Shown here: one piece after another, positions 1-8,755 of the stretch
Layout of the letters: each line of letters starts with the position of its first letter
How positions within the stretch are numbered: the first letter of the stretch is position 1
Assembly: GCA_902789735.1 (NCBI GenBank)
Contig: CADAOZ010000004.1
Location: 62,001-126,000 of the forward strand
Reading direction: 5' to 3'
Length of the DNA: 64,000 nt
Origin: an uncultured Lachnospiraceae bacterium
Lineage (GTDB): Bacteria; Bacillota; Clostridia; Lachnospirales; Lachnospiraceae
Notes under the pieces: model-generated
Told to the model about the DNA's origin: nothing
The model's database searches: none
The model's input: the letters and a program-made list of their open reading frames with translations, nothing else
Made by a program: the position numbers and the translations under genes

Positions 1-1
1 T

Positions 2-1159
2 ATGACCGGCCTGATCCTGTTCGGACGAAAGGACACCCTTACAGAGGAACTGCAGGTTTCCGAGAACAATTATGGTTTCGGAATGGTCTCTGTTTATACC
101 AGTTCTCTGCTGGCTTCCCGTGTACTGATCAAGGCGTTTCCGCCCTGTGACACCCTGCGCTTCGATGATTCCGGCATGGCCCTGGACAATTTTGACGCAT
201 TGATCATCGGTTTTGGAAATCTGGGCCAGCATGTCCTCAAATCTCTGGTCATGAACGGCCAGTTCGTAGGCAGCCGTTTCCATGCGGCCGTCTTCGATCC
301 TGAGATCGATCAGGTCTCCGGATCGATCCGTCAGGAATGTCCGGGACTCTTCCGCTATTATGATATCGATCTGTTTCCTTATGATGGACGCAGCAGCGAA
401 TTATACCGCTATCTGGAACAGCATCTGGACAGCATTAAATATATCGTGGTCTCCACCGGCAGCCTCATGGTCAATACAGGGATCAGTGAAGATCTGAATA
501 TGTACCTGCTGCGCAGAGGACGTGATATACCTGTCCTGCAGTGTGATTATAACGGGGTCTTTTATAATTCCACCGATAATAAAAGCCTGCAGCTGCAGTC
601 GATCTATTCACCGGAGATCCTGTATTCGCACAGGATCGATCAACTTGCCATGACCCTCAACCATATCTACTGCAGCAATCCGGACCATACCGCTTTTGAG
701 GACTGGGTCGCCTGTGATTCCTTCAGCCGCGCCAGTTCCAGAGCCGCCGCCGACTTTTTCCCGGCGATCCTGCGCTGTGCCGGTATATCCGGAGAAGACG
801 CCGCGGGCGATCGATGGATCACGGATCCCATCCTGCTGGATCATCTGGGACATACAGAACACATGCGCTGGTGCGCCTTCCATCTGGTCTATGGCTTTGA
901 AGTCATGCCCGAAGAAGTCCTGGAGGAAAGGGCTGCCGCCTTCAGAGAAGAGTCTGCCCGGGAAGGAAGCTCCCGAATCAAACCGGCCAGGGATCTTGAC
1001 CGGTATATGCACGCCTGCATCATTCCCTGGGAGGAACTGGACGCCCTGTCTGCAAAGGTAACGGATCTGACCGGCAAAAAAACAGATTATAAGCAGAATG
1101 ACATTAACAGTATCATGACAATTCCCGCCGCCATCAAAGCGGATCACGGCAAATCATAA
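2..1159 (+). CDS. Rossmann (TrkA-N-like) plus RyR domain protein, 5' truncated
   Basis: The reading frame is cut by the left edge, and the ATG at position 2 is probably internal. Of the 385 visible residues, about 60-190 look like a TrkA-N/RCK-type NAD-binding Rossmann domain: a strand, then the glycine motif GFGNLGQ near residue 71, then an acidic VFDPE after the next strand. Residues about 280-350 resemble an RyR domain, with EHMRWCAF, a downstream glycine and the HACIIPWEELDAL block. RyR is known from ryanodine receptors and from bacterial proteins tied to NAD-derived nucleotides; its ligand here is unknown. The gene converges on the minus-strand RyR/kinase set, which carries the same Rossmann-then-RyR order, so I infer a shared system. 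An N-terminal part, perhaps a channel or second RCK domain, may lie outside the window. Confidence 0.7.
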   Translation: MTGLILFGRKDTLTEELQVSENNYGFGMVSVYTSSLLASRVLIKAFPPCDTLRFDDSGMALDNFDALIIGFGNLGQHVLKSLVMNGQFVGSRFHAAVFDPEIDQVSGSIRQECPGLFRYYDIDLFPYDGRSSELYRYLEQHLDSIKYIVVSTGSLMVNTGISEDLNMYLLRRGRDIPVLQCDYNGVFYNSTDNKSLQLQSIYSPEILYSHRIDQLAMTLNHIYCSNPDHTAFEDWVACDSFSRASSRAAADFFPAILRCAGISGEDAAGDRWITDPILLDHLGHTEHMRWCAFHLVYGFEVMPEEVLEERAAAFREESAREGSSRIKPARDLDRYMHACIIPWEELDALSAKVTDLTGKKTDYKQNDINSIMTIPAAIKADHGKS

Positions 1160-1186
1160 AAACAGGGAAGGCATAGCCTTCCCTGT
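1157..1186 (-). terminator. Rho-independent terminator of the RyR/kinase set
   Basis: A perfect 11-bp stem (1162-1172 with 1176-1186) and a 3-nt loop sit between two convergent stop codons. On the minus strand the stem is followed by a T run (complement of the A run at 1157-1162). On the plus strand no T run follows, so termination of the left gene is less certain. Confidence 0.75.
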
Positions 1187-1198
1187 ACGGATCATTTC

Positions 1199-1504
1199 TC
1201 AGTCCTTTTCTTTTTTCTCAATCGTATAACCCAGGACCGTGATCAGCTTCAGACTCTCCATTGCAGTCCTTCTGTCATATTCCTTTTCATTTTCCGGCAG
1301 TTCTTCATACGGTACCATACAGGGGGTCAGTTTGTTTCTGTCATCTCTGACCTCCCCCCATCTCCAGCCTTCCTGCATCCTGCCGTAAGCCCATACATTA
1401 TGTATATTCTCCGCAATCTTCTCTGTCAGGCTGATCAGATCTTCCGGCAGCTGTACATGTTCTGTATTGACCGGCCGCGGGATATACTGTCTGTCCTTTT
1501 CCAT
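1199..1504 (-). CDS. Stand-alone RyR domain protein
   Basis: A 101-aa protein that is almost entirely one RyR domain. It has the bacterial RyR signature: YIPRPV and LPEDL near the start, NVWAYGRMQEGW, then VPYEELPENEKEYDR and a closing helix ending LGYTI. No signal peptide or membrane segment is visible. I chose the ATG at 1504, not the one at 1522, because a GGGAGGT ribosome site lies between them at correct spacing for 1504. It follows the kinase gene by about 110 bp and has its own TATAAT at 1550-1555, so it may be made separately as well as by read-through. Single-domain RyR proteins are known in bacteria, but their ligand is not firmly established. A sensor or adaptor for the neighbouring multidomain proteins is an inference. 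Confidence 0.85.
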   Translation of the reverse strand: MEKDRQYIPRPVNTEHVQLPEDLISLTEKIAENIHNVWAYGRMQEGWRWGEVRDDRNKLTPCMVPYEELPENEKEYDRRTAMESLKLITVLGYTIEKKEKD

Positions 1505-1549
1505 TTGATTACCTCCCGACACTGATGATCACAGGACAATCCCTGATCT

Positions 1550-1555
1550 ATTATA
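1550..1555 (-). promoter_or_regulatory. -10 box for the stand-alone RyR gene
   Basis: Consensus TATAAT on the minus strand about 46 bp upstream of the ATG. The expected -35 position is A/T-rich and a poor match, so this is a partial promoter call. Confidence 0.4.
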
Positions 1556-1612
1556 GAATACTATCCTTTGCGGAAATTTTTTTTTGCGTCATTTTGTCCC
1601 GCACAGGAAAGA

Positions 1613-4600
1613 TCAGATGGCCTGCAGGGTTCCATCGACAGAAGCGATCAGCCCGGTCCGGAAAATTCGGTCCCGGCCGGCTTCTTTTCCTTCTCCTGTA
1701 AAGTCCGAGGCCAGACGGATATCGTCATAGAGTCTGCCTTCCGCCGCCTGCGTATAACGCAGGGCCGGTTCCGCGTCTTCCCCGCTGCACAGGACCCGCC
1801 GGACAGACCGGCTGCTGTAACGGAAAGAAATTTCCGTGCCTGTATCCGACTGCAGGATCCGCAGATCCCGCAGCAGAGAGTCCTCACGACCGGCTTCCCG
1901 CAGCCCCGCAAGCGCGGCTGCTGTCCCGCTGTGATCAGAGATTCCTTCCGGATCAGAAGGCAGAAAGCCCCGCATGTACAGGGAATGGTCCGCCACAGAA
2001 ACCGAATCCTGCAGGATCCGCACCCGGAACTGATGTCTCAGAGGTTCTTTTCCTGCCAGTCCGACCAGGCCGGAGAGCAGCCGGGCGACGCCTTCCTCCC
2101 GGGCGGTAAAGGAGATCCTTTCGTACTCCCCTTCCGCAGGATAGGAATATCCTTCCAGCAGCAGATCGTCGTTCTGCAGTAGCGCAAACACCCGGTCCAG
2201 TCCGCTATGGGAAAACGCAGTTCCGTCTGTAAAATCAGTCAGGACGGGAAAACCACCTGCCGGCGTTACGCCGGTAAGAGGCTGCCTGCGGATCCTGTCT
2301 TTTTCCAGCTGTCCCAGCAGCCCGGTAAGGGCGGTAAAGACCTCCCGGTCTGCTGTCAGTTTCCGCAGGGCCTCTGTCTCCCTGTCTGTCAGCCCGGTAA
2401 AGGATTCCCGGTCCCTGCTGTCCGGCTTATACCCCTGCATCCGCAGCAGCAGGCTGACAGGCAGGCATATTTTCCGATTCAAAATGACCGGCAGGGCGCA
2501 GCCGGCGCCACAGGCCGTGTCGCCGGCCCTGGTATCCATGCAGCAGTTACCGCCCTCCAGATGGAAAGCAGGCAGGCCGGCTGTCAGACGCCGGAATAAA
2601 GCCCTCTCTCCTTCTGCCGGACGGCATCCCATATCCAGATACATTCCGTCCTGCGGCAGTTCTTCCAGGGCTTCCGGGGTGATCACCCGCAGAGCTGTCC
2701 GGCATCCTGCCTCTTTCAGGAATCCGGCGTAACGGTCCCGCAGGTCATCGCTGCCGCTTTCCGGGCTCTCTGTTCCGGGCATCCGGACCAGGAACAGCTC
2801 GTCCGGACCGGTCCGGATCGATGAGAGCAGGTCCTCATAGGCGCTGCCGCTGCTGATCCGCAGGATGCGGAAAGCCGGCCTGGCCCCGCCCGGCGGGAAC
2901 AGAGCCAGGAGCCCGGGCACAGCCAGGATCACATCTTCATCAGAATCTTTAAAATCATGGCACAGATCCGCCTTATCCGCAGGGGCCGTCAGCCCCTGTC
3001 TTCCTGCCTCCCGGCGGACGGCCGCGATCCAAAGGCTCATGGCGTCCAGCCGGTCCAGTCCCAGGCCGTCGATCAGGCGGCCGGTCTCAGCCAGCGGTCT
3101 GTTCAGGACAAGGTCCCAGTATTCCGTACGGATCTGCCTGCGCGGCCCGGAGGAACAGATGCAGGGATGGATCCGGTGATCGGGATCTCTCCTGTCCTGC
3201 CAGTTATTGCCGTCTTTATAAGCGTAAGCGGCAATGGCCTCCCTGTCCGCCGGTCTGTTGGCACCGTGCAGGACCATAAAGGCAGTCCATGACAGATGTT
3301 CCAGCGCGATCAGACGTTCCCTGAGGTCCGCGTGCGCGGGATCATGCAGGAGCTGATGGAAACGGGAGGGCGCGGCGGGATCATGTCTGCTGATGCCGGC
3401 ACTTTCCAGGGTGTAGACCGCCCGTAGAGCACTGCGCTCGCTGCTTTGGATATTGTAAAGACTGGAGGCGTAATCCTGCAGGATCTCCTCCTCCGTGATA
3501 TCCGGCCGGCTCCCCCGCAGATATTGGCCATGGATCGAAGCCCCCATATCATAGATTCTGGAACCGACCCGGTTCTCATTATAATCCCCGTCCCTGGTAT
3601 ACAGCGGAATCCGGCTGATACAGGACGCGGGATCCTCCAGCGCGCTGTTCCCGAGATCGGCGTCCTTACTGCCGATCACCCAGATCTTGACAGATTTGTC
3701 CGGCGCGGCTTCCTGCCGGATCCTTTCCGCCAGCGCTTCGTTCTCCTCTCCTTTTTCCCGCAGCAGAAAGAAGATGCGGGCACCGGAGCGGGCCGCCGCC
3801 GCCAGAATGGCCCGGTCATTATCGGGTCCTGTGAAATGCAGGACCGCCGCCGGACGGGATACGATTTCCGGATCATAGTCAGACAGGATCCTGCCCCGGC
3901 TGTTGACGACCCGGACCAGGGCGGGCAGAAGGGGGTTCTCCCTGGCTCTGCACATGCCGGTCCACAGCTTTTCCATATCATTTCCGGCCAGCCACAGATG
4001 GATGTCCGTATCCAGCATGACAATGCCCGGAATCAGCGTTTCCAGCAGCGATCTGCCAAAAACATGGCCTCCGGTGATCAGGATGTCAGCCCTTTTTCTG
4101 CCTGTTCCCGGATACCGCAGATCCTCTGTCAGATAATCGCAGACCGGTGCTTTCTCCAGCAGATCATAACTGACATAGCTGAAATCAGCAGCGGCCCGTT
4201 TTTTCCGGACCTGGTATCTTCTGTAATGGAGCAGATCCAGCTCTTCATTAAGCTCCTCCACCAGGGTCTGCGCCGACTGACAGCGGCGGAAGGGATTGAC
4301 TTCCAGAACTGTTTTCAGGATCCCGGCCATTTTGCGGACCGCCTGGGTCCTGCCGCTGCTGCCAAAGGATTCCGGATACAGACGGCACAGCTCCCGGCGG
4401 ATCCTGTCCGGATCACCGGCCTCTCCGGGAGCGGGGATCCGGCCCAGGAGCAGACGGAACAGATAAATCCCGCAGCAGTAAAGATCGGAAGCGGGCTTCA
4501 GGACCCGTCCCAGCTGTTCCCGCCCGATATTCCTGGCATGGCGGAGCCTGTTTATTTCCGGTGAGATATATACAGAGTCAAAGTAGACCGCTTCCTGCCG

Positions 4601-5200
4601 GACATGGACCGTATACTTAAGAATGCTGTCCGCGTCGAAGAGCGTCATACGGGATATCTTATCGATCCAGAGGAAATTGTCGGGCTTACAGTCGGGCATG
4701 ATATAGCCCGCCTCATGGAGCAGCCCCATCAGTTCCGCCAGACGGATCGCCATTCCCAGCTTTTCCTGCAGGGATGCCGGTACGATATCCGTCAGCCTGA
4801 CGCCGTCATGCATGCGGCTGACCAGATAAAGGCCGTTTTCATTTTCTTCCAGCATATAGGGCTCTACCACGATTTCCATGGCGGCCGAAACAGACAGTTC
4901 CTGCTGACGGCGGAAACAGGCCCTGAACTGGTCCCGGCGCTGCTGCCAGCGGAGAGACTGCCTGGTCTCTTCCGTTACCTGCAGACCTGTCCCGTTTCTG
5001 AAGATCCCTTTCTCTTCCGGAAGGAGCGGCCAGAATTCCTTGATCACAACAAGGCGCAGCACCTGCCCCTCTCCGTCCAGCACAGAACCATAATAAGCCA
5101 GGCAGGTGGTTCCTCTTCCTGCCTGGCTGTCAATTCTGATAATCCAGTCCCTGATCCGGAGCAGCGTTCCGGGATGCAGGGGAATCCTGCTGTCTTTCAT
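1613..5200 (-). CDS. Ser/Thr protein kinase fused to Rossmann-like, RyR-like and Card1-like regions
   Basis: A 1195-aa multidomain protein. Residues about 10-320 form a protein kinase: glycine loop AGRGTT (28-33), VVIKE with Lys54, catalytic loop PDCKPDN (Asp170, Asn175; the HRD motif is altered), metal Asp189 in FDAD and SPE at 213-215. The key residues remain, so it is probably active. Residues about 370-560 look like a degenerate Rossmann/TrkA-like region. Residues about 630-690 resemble RyR, with EHLSWTAF and DPDHRIHPC, as in the plus-strand protein at the left edge. Residues about 750-1195 vaguely recall CARF/Card1 (DUF1887) proteins: a KICLPVSLLLRMQGY linker, then a GLDRVF helix and a final VDGTLQAI. 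There the catalytic Glu/Asp and the terminal Cys-Lys expected for a PD-(D/E)xK fold are missing. The start overlaps the upstream stop by ATGA, indicating translational coupling. Kinase call firm; RyR moderate; Card1 resemblance tentative. Confidence 0.75.
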   Translation of the reverse strand: MKDSRIPLHPGTLLRIRDWIIRIDSQAGRGTTCLAYYGSVLDGEGQVLRLVVIKEFWPLLPEEKGIFRNGTGLQVTEETRQSLRWQQRRDQFRACFRRQQELSVSAAMEIVVEPYMLEENENGLYLVSRMHDGVRLTDIVPASLQEKLGMAIRLAELMGLLHEAGYIMPDCKPDNFLWIDKISRMTLFDADSILKYTVHVRQEAVYFDSVYISPEINRLRHARNIGREQLGRVLKPASDLYCCGIYLFRLLLGRIPAPGEAGDPDRIRRELCRLYPESFGSSGRTQAVRKMAGILKTVLEVNPFRRCQSAQTLVEELNEELDLLHYRRYQVRKKRAAADFSYVSYDLLEKAPVCDYLTEDLRYPGTGRKRADILITGGHVFGRSLLETLIPGIVMLDTDIHLWLAGNDMEKLWTGMCRARENPLLPALVRVVNSRGRILSDYDPEIVSRPAAVLHFTGPDNDRAILAAAARSGARIFFLLREKGEENEALAERIRQEAAPDKSVKIWVIGSKDADLGNSALEDPASCISRIPLYTRDGDYNENRVGSRIYDMGASIHGQYLRGSRPDITEEEILQDYASSLYNIQSSERSALRAVYTLESAGISRHDPAAPSRFHQLLHDPAHADLRERLIALEHLSWTAFMVLHGANRPADREAIAAYAYKDGNNWQDRRDPDHRIHPCICSSGPRRQIRTEYWDLVLNRPLAETGRLIDGLGLDRLDAMSLWIAAVRREAGRQGLTAPADKADLCHDFKDSDEDVILAVPGLLALFPPGGARPAFRILRISSGSAYEDLLSSIRTGPDELFLVRMPGTESPESGSDDLRDRYAGFLKEAGCRTALRVITPEALEELPQDGMYLDMGCRPAEGERALFRRLTAGLPAFHLEGGNCCMDTRAGDTACGAGCALPVILNRKICLPVSLLLRMQGYKPDSRDRESFTGLTDRETEALRKLTADREVFTALTGLLGQLEKDRIRRQPLTGVTPAGGFPVLTDFTDGTAFSHSGLDRVFALLQNDDLLLEGYSYPAEGEYERISFTAREEGVARLLSGLVGLAGKEPLRHQFRVRILQDSVSVADHSLYMRGFLPSDPEGISDHSGTAAALAGLREAGREDSLLRDLRILQSDTGTEISFRYSSRSVRRVLCSGEDAEPALRYTQAAEGRLYDDIRLASDFTGEGKEAGRDRIFRTGLIASVDGTLQAI

Positions 5201-7977
5201 ACCAAATCAAATGTTCCTTCCTGTATCCTGAGCACACTCTCTCTGGAAGAATCCTTATAGGTCTTTTTGCTGCCGGGAATCTGTTTTTCCATGCGGCTGC
5301 CATCACTCCATCTGACACTGACATAATAGGAGGTTCCGGTCGACCAGGTCAGTCTGGGCACGGTATACAGCAGATTACCGGCAGGCGCCTCCCATTCAGC
5401 CCAGACTTCCTCTTTCCCCTCTCTGCGGGCCAGGATGCGGATCCAGACCGGCTGCTCACAAGCCGATTCTGTCGTAAAGTAATGTGACAGATGATGGCTT
5501 TTTTCAAAGAGGGCCTGGAACAGTTCAAAAGGATTCTCACAGGAGAAAAGCATGCTCAGAAAGCCCTCATAAGCATTACCGGGATAAAACTCCTGCATGC
5601 CGCAGCGTTCCAGATCCTGATCCACAATGTAACGGAATTCATCAAAAAGCTGGTCTACCCGGAGATCTCTGTCATTGGCGGAAAGCAGGTCGATCTCATT
5701 CATCACAAAATCCAGAAAATCCACCGTCAGAAGGAGATTACGCCTGCGTTCCTCGTCTACAGGGAAATGACTCAGCGTATTCTGGGTGATCTGTGCCCGT
5801 TTGAAAGCATCGGTGTTGAAGAGAAAACCAGGCCCGTAACTGTCGACGCCATGGAAATCCCGCATATCATTCATGCCGTTGCTGTCATAAATAAATTCCA
5901 GCATATTCTTGATATTGGCGGATCTGCGTACGGCCGTGTCCTGTCCGCTTTCAGGACCCGGCCGCAGGGCCAGCGGGGCAGGGTTGCTGATCCTGACGGA
6001 GCCTGTAAAAGCGGGATCTTTGAGAGAAAAGACGGTATTTCTTGTAACGACAGTCTCTTTCTCCCTGCTCTGGGCGTTCCTGCGGCTGTTTTCCAGTTTC
6101 TTCTCCAGCATTTCCAGGTTCTGCCTGTCCCAGAGGACATCCACTTCCACAGAATTCCATTTCTGCAGGCTGCTGCATTCCCGGACCGTCCTGTAAGAGA
6201 AACTGATTCCTTCTTTTTCAAACCCGATCACTGTACCGGCGGGAATGACTGTCCCGACTTTACAGCGGATCCGGAACATGCCCGGTTTGCTCTTTTTCCT
6301 GTCATCCGCGAAATACAGGATGTTCTGGCCGGGCAGGATTTCCAGAATCCGGTCGTTGAGAAGGGGATTTTCTGACTGCAGGCGGATCGGAATCTTTTTT
6401 TCCTGTTTTGACCTGCCCCGTCCAATGACGGTGATCAGATGTTTTTCCCTTACTTTCTGCGCGCCGCGGGTTGCTTTATAGAGGTTGTCGATCAGGATCT
6501 GTCTTTCTGCCGGGACCGGATCTTCCGGTCCGCTGCCGGAAAGAGTCGTCAGCTCCTCCACTTCCACATCAATTTCCTCTTCATCGGAGGCGTCCGGAAG
6601 GATACGGCACTCCTTCTCAAAGGTAAAAACCGCGCGGACGGGAATGCCGTTGTCCCTGATCCTGGTATCACAGGTCAGTACTGTTCCGGCCGGAATGATC
6701 CGCTCCGCCGTGTTGTCCGCCGCGTATGCAAGCGTCAGCTTCCGTCTGTACAGGTCCGTATCCATCCCTCTTCTCCGGGAGGATTTGATGAATTCCTTTA
6801 CTTCCCAGCTGTCCTTCATGGAAGCGTACAGTTTGTTCCATCGTTCGAAGAAGACCTCTTCCGCAGTCCGGATGATCCGTCTTGTCTCCGCGTTCCGGCC
6901 GGCCCATTCCAGATACTCCTGCAGGCGCCTGCTGACGGTCCTGAACAGATCCCGGCCGGCCTCTTTCTCAATTTCGGATAATTCGTTTTCAAAACGAAGG
7001 GTCAGGGGCAGATTCCCTGCATTGCCTCTCAGAAGCCATGCAGGAATATCAACCGCCTCCGTATCGGCAGTATTCCTGTTTCTGCTGTTGTCCCTGCTGT
7101 CTGCGGAATCCACAGGATACAGCTCCCTGAGTCTTTGCAGACAGCGGCTGCAGGTCTCTTCCGGCGGCGTGCAGTCCAGGGTGATCTTGGTGAACACTTC
7201 CTCCCGGTTCAGAAGGGCAGGTCTGGACTTGTGCAGGATCTTCTGCAGGAAACAGACATAGCGGTCAAAGCTCATACGATACGCAAAAGCCGTCCGTCTG
7301 ATCTGCTCCGCGTCGGGCTTTTTCAGCAGGCGGAAGAACCAGAGATGCCAGTGCCCGTCCAGGACCGGCAGCGTTCTTTCATCGGAAAGGCTCTCATCCC
7401 CCTCCAGGGCCGGGTCATCCATACAGAACACATCCCTGGTCCGTTCAGACAACAGGCTGTAGACCGTATACAGACCGTTCTCTTCTGTCAGATCCGGACA
7501 CGCCTGCTTCTCATCACGGTTCAGCAGCTGCTCCAGTTCACAGATCTGTTCCTCCGAAGCCATTTTGTCCCCGGAAGGACATTCCTGCAGATTCTCAAGC
7601 ATTTTACGCATCCGTTCCATATTGGCGGGACCAATGGAAATACCGTTCGCGATCATCAGGAAAGACAGGAGCATGGAAGAAACCGGTACAGAACGAAGCC
7701 GGGACACCGCGTTCAGGAAGGGCCTTGCGTCCCCCGCAATATCATCATCACTGGTCAGAAGCGGATCATCAAAATCCGACATGACATCCAGCGCGTCCCA
7801 GCGAAGGGCCAGACTTGCACCATACAGGTCATAATCCGGATCGGACGGAGTGATCACCGGCCGGTCCCCATAATCCTCATACAGCAGCAGCCACTCATCC
7901 CACTGTTCCAGCAGCTGCTGGGTCTCGCCGGAACTGATCAGTTCCATACTTTTGATTCTTTGTTTCATGTCTTCCAT
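5197..7977 (-). CDS. 926-aa protein of unknown function, partner of the kinase-RyR gene
   Basis: I do not recognise this family. No signal peptide or clear membrane helix is visible, so it is probably cytosolic. The first about 400 residues are helical and acidic. Two beta-rich segments follow, each with an IPAGTV motif (near residues 425 and 577), faintly like phage baseplate beta-domains. The last about 90 residues read like a beta-sandwich (WIRILARRE, WSTGTSYYVSVRW), possibly FN3-like. The start has a GGGAGA ribosome site 5 nt upstream. Its stop overlaps the kinase ATG, so the two are made together in similar amounts. It could be a scaffold, a kinase substrate or an effector; the sequence does not decide. 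Confidence 0.7.
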   Translation of the reverse strand: MEDMKQRIKSMELISSGETQQLLEQWDEWLLLYEDYGDRPVITPSDPDYDLYGASLALRWDALDVMSDFDDPLLTSDDDIAGDARPFLNAVSRLRSVPVSSMLLSFLMIANGISIGPANMERMRKMLENLQECPSGDKMASEEQICELEQLLNRDEKQACPDLTEENGLYTVYSLLSERTRDVFCMDDPALEGDESLSDERTLPVLDGHWHLWFFRLLKKPDAEQIRRTAFAYRMSFDRYVCFLQKILHKSRPALLNREEVFTKITLDCTPPEETCSRCLQRLRELYPVDSADSRDNSRNRNTADTEAVDIPAWLLRGNAGNLPLTLRFENELSEIEKEAGRDLFRTVSRRLQEYLEWAGRNAETRRIIRTAEEVFFERWNKLYASMKDSWEVKEFIKSSRRRGMDTDLYRRKLTLAYAADNTAERIIPAGTVLTCDTRIRDNGIPVRAVFTFEKECRILPDASDEEEIDVEVEELTTLSGSGPEDPVPAERQILIDNLYKATRGAQKVREKHLITVIGRGRSKQEKKIPIRLQSENPLLNDRILEILPGQNILYFADDRKKSKPGMFRIRCKVGTVIPAGTVIGFEKEGISFSYRTVRECSSLQKWNSVEVDVLWDRQNLEMLEKKLENSRRNAQSREKETVVTRNTVFSLKDPAFTGSVRISNPAPLALRPGPESGQDTAVRRSANIKNMLEFIYDSNGMNDMRDFHGVDSYGPGFLFNTDAFKRAQITQNTLSHFPVDEERRRNLLLTVDFLDFVMNEIDLLSANDRDLRVDQLFDEFRYIVDQDLERCGMQEFYPGNAYEGFLSMLFSCENPFELFQALFEKSHHLSHYFTTESACEQPVWIRILARREGKEEVWAEWEAPAGNLLYTVPRLTWSTGTSYYVSVRWSDGSRMEKQIPGSKKTYKDSSRESVLRIQEGTFDLV

Positions 7978-8021
7978 GCGTATCTCCCATGACCGGTCCG
8001 CCCCGGGCCGGTCGAACCTGA

Positions 8022-8055
8022 TTGATATAAATCAATACTGATAGATATAAATCAA
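8022..8055 (-). promoter_or_regulatory. Two FNR/CRP-type dyads in the 926-aa gene leader
   Basis: A perfect dyad TTGAT-ATAA-ATCAA at 8022-8035 and a one-mismatch copy TAGAT-ATAA-ATCAA at 8042-8055, exactly 20 bp apart (two helical turns). This matches the published FNR-box consensus TTGAT-N4-ATCAA. They lie 45-78 bp upstream of the ATG at 7977 on the minus strand. A CRP/FNR-family regulator or a local repressor is inferred; no such gene is visible in the window. Confidence 0.6.
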
Positions 8056-8078
8056 TAAAATAAGGTTTTTAAACAGGT

Positions 8079-8099
8079 CCCCTGCCGGAACGGCAGGGG
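8079..8099 (-). terminator. Hairpin downstream of the flavodoxin gene
   Basis: A 9-bp GC-rich stem (8079-8087 with 8091-8099) and 3-nt loop lie 44 bp after the flavodoxin stop. No immediate T run follows on the minus strand, so termination is possible but not certain. Confidence 0.4.
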
Positions 8100-8142
8100 A
8101 TGTACTGAAAATCATATATCCGGAAGCCTGTCCGGACAGCCT

Positions 8143-8637
8143 TTACTCCTCTTCGGGTCCGACCATCTTGTAGACCCAGTCATCAAATTCCCTCTGGGAA
8201 GGTATGCCGTTGATGATCTTGCCTTCTACAATGACCGCGTCCTCCGATACGCTGTCCCGGAGGCCTTCCACGGTCTTCCCGAAATCGCTGCCGCCCGACA
8301 TGGCAAAAAGGACGATCTTCTTACCGGAGAAATCATAAGCCTCCAGGAAGCTGTTGATGATCGTAGGGGCCACATACCACCAGATCGGGAATCCCAGGAA
8401 AATAATATCATACTGGCCGATATTGGCGTCCTGATCCGCCAGGGCAGGGCGGAAAGATCTGTCATTCATTTCCACTGTACTTCTGGCTTTCGGGTCGGAC
8501 CATTGCAGATCCGCTGCTGTATAGGGAACCGCCGGCATAATTTCATAAATATCAGCGTCGATCGTCTCAGCGATCTCCGCCGCAGCTTTTTTAGTATGTC
8601 CTGTCGGTGAAAAATAAGCTACCAGCACTTTCTTCAT
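8143..8637 (-). CDS. Flavodoxin family protein
   Basis: A 164-aa flavodoxin-like electron carrier or NAD(P)H-dependent reductase. The N-terminus MKKVLVAYFSPTGHTKKAA is the FMN phosphate-binding loop, GFPIWWYVAP is the first isoalloxazine loop and FAMSGGSDFG the next. It belongs to the short cytosolic branch with the SPTGHT loop that is common in Clostridia. A GGAGG ribosome site lies upstream. It stands alone on the minus strand, followed by the leader of the 926-aa gene; a link to that system is not shown. Redox partner unknown. Confidence 0.9.
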   Translation of the reverse strand: MKKVLVAYFSPTGHTKKAAAEIAETIDADIYEIMPAVPYTAADLQWSDPKARSTVEMNDRSFRPALADQDANIGQYDIIFLGFPIWWYVAPTIINSFLEAYDFSGKKIVLFAMSGGSDFGKTVEGLRDSVSEDAVIVEGKIINGIPSQREFDDWVYKMVGPEEE

Positions 8638-8755
8638 TCGTATTTCCTCCCTTCAATTTATGATCACTATACCCGCGCCCGTTCCTTATGACCGGCCGCT
8701 GTCCTTATTATAAAATATACCCCGGCATTTTGGTACCGTTAACAGGTCCAATCTT

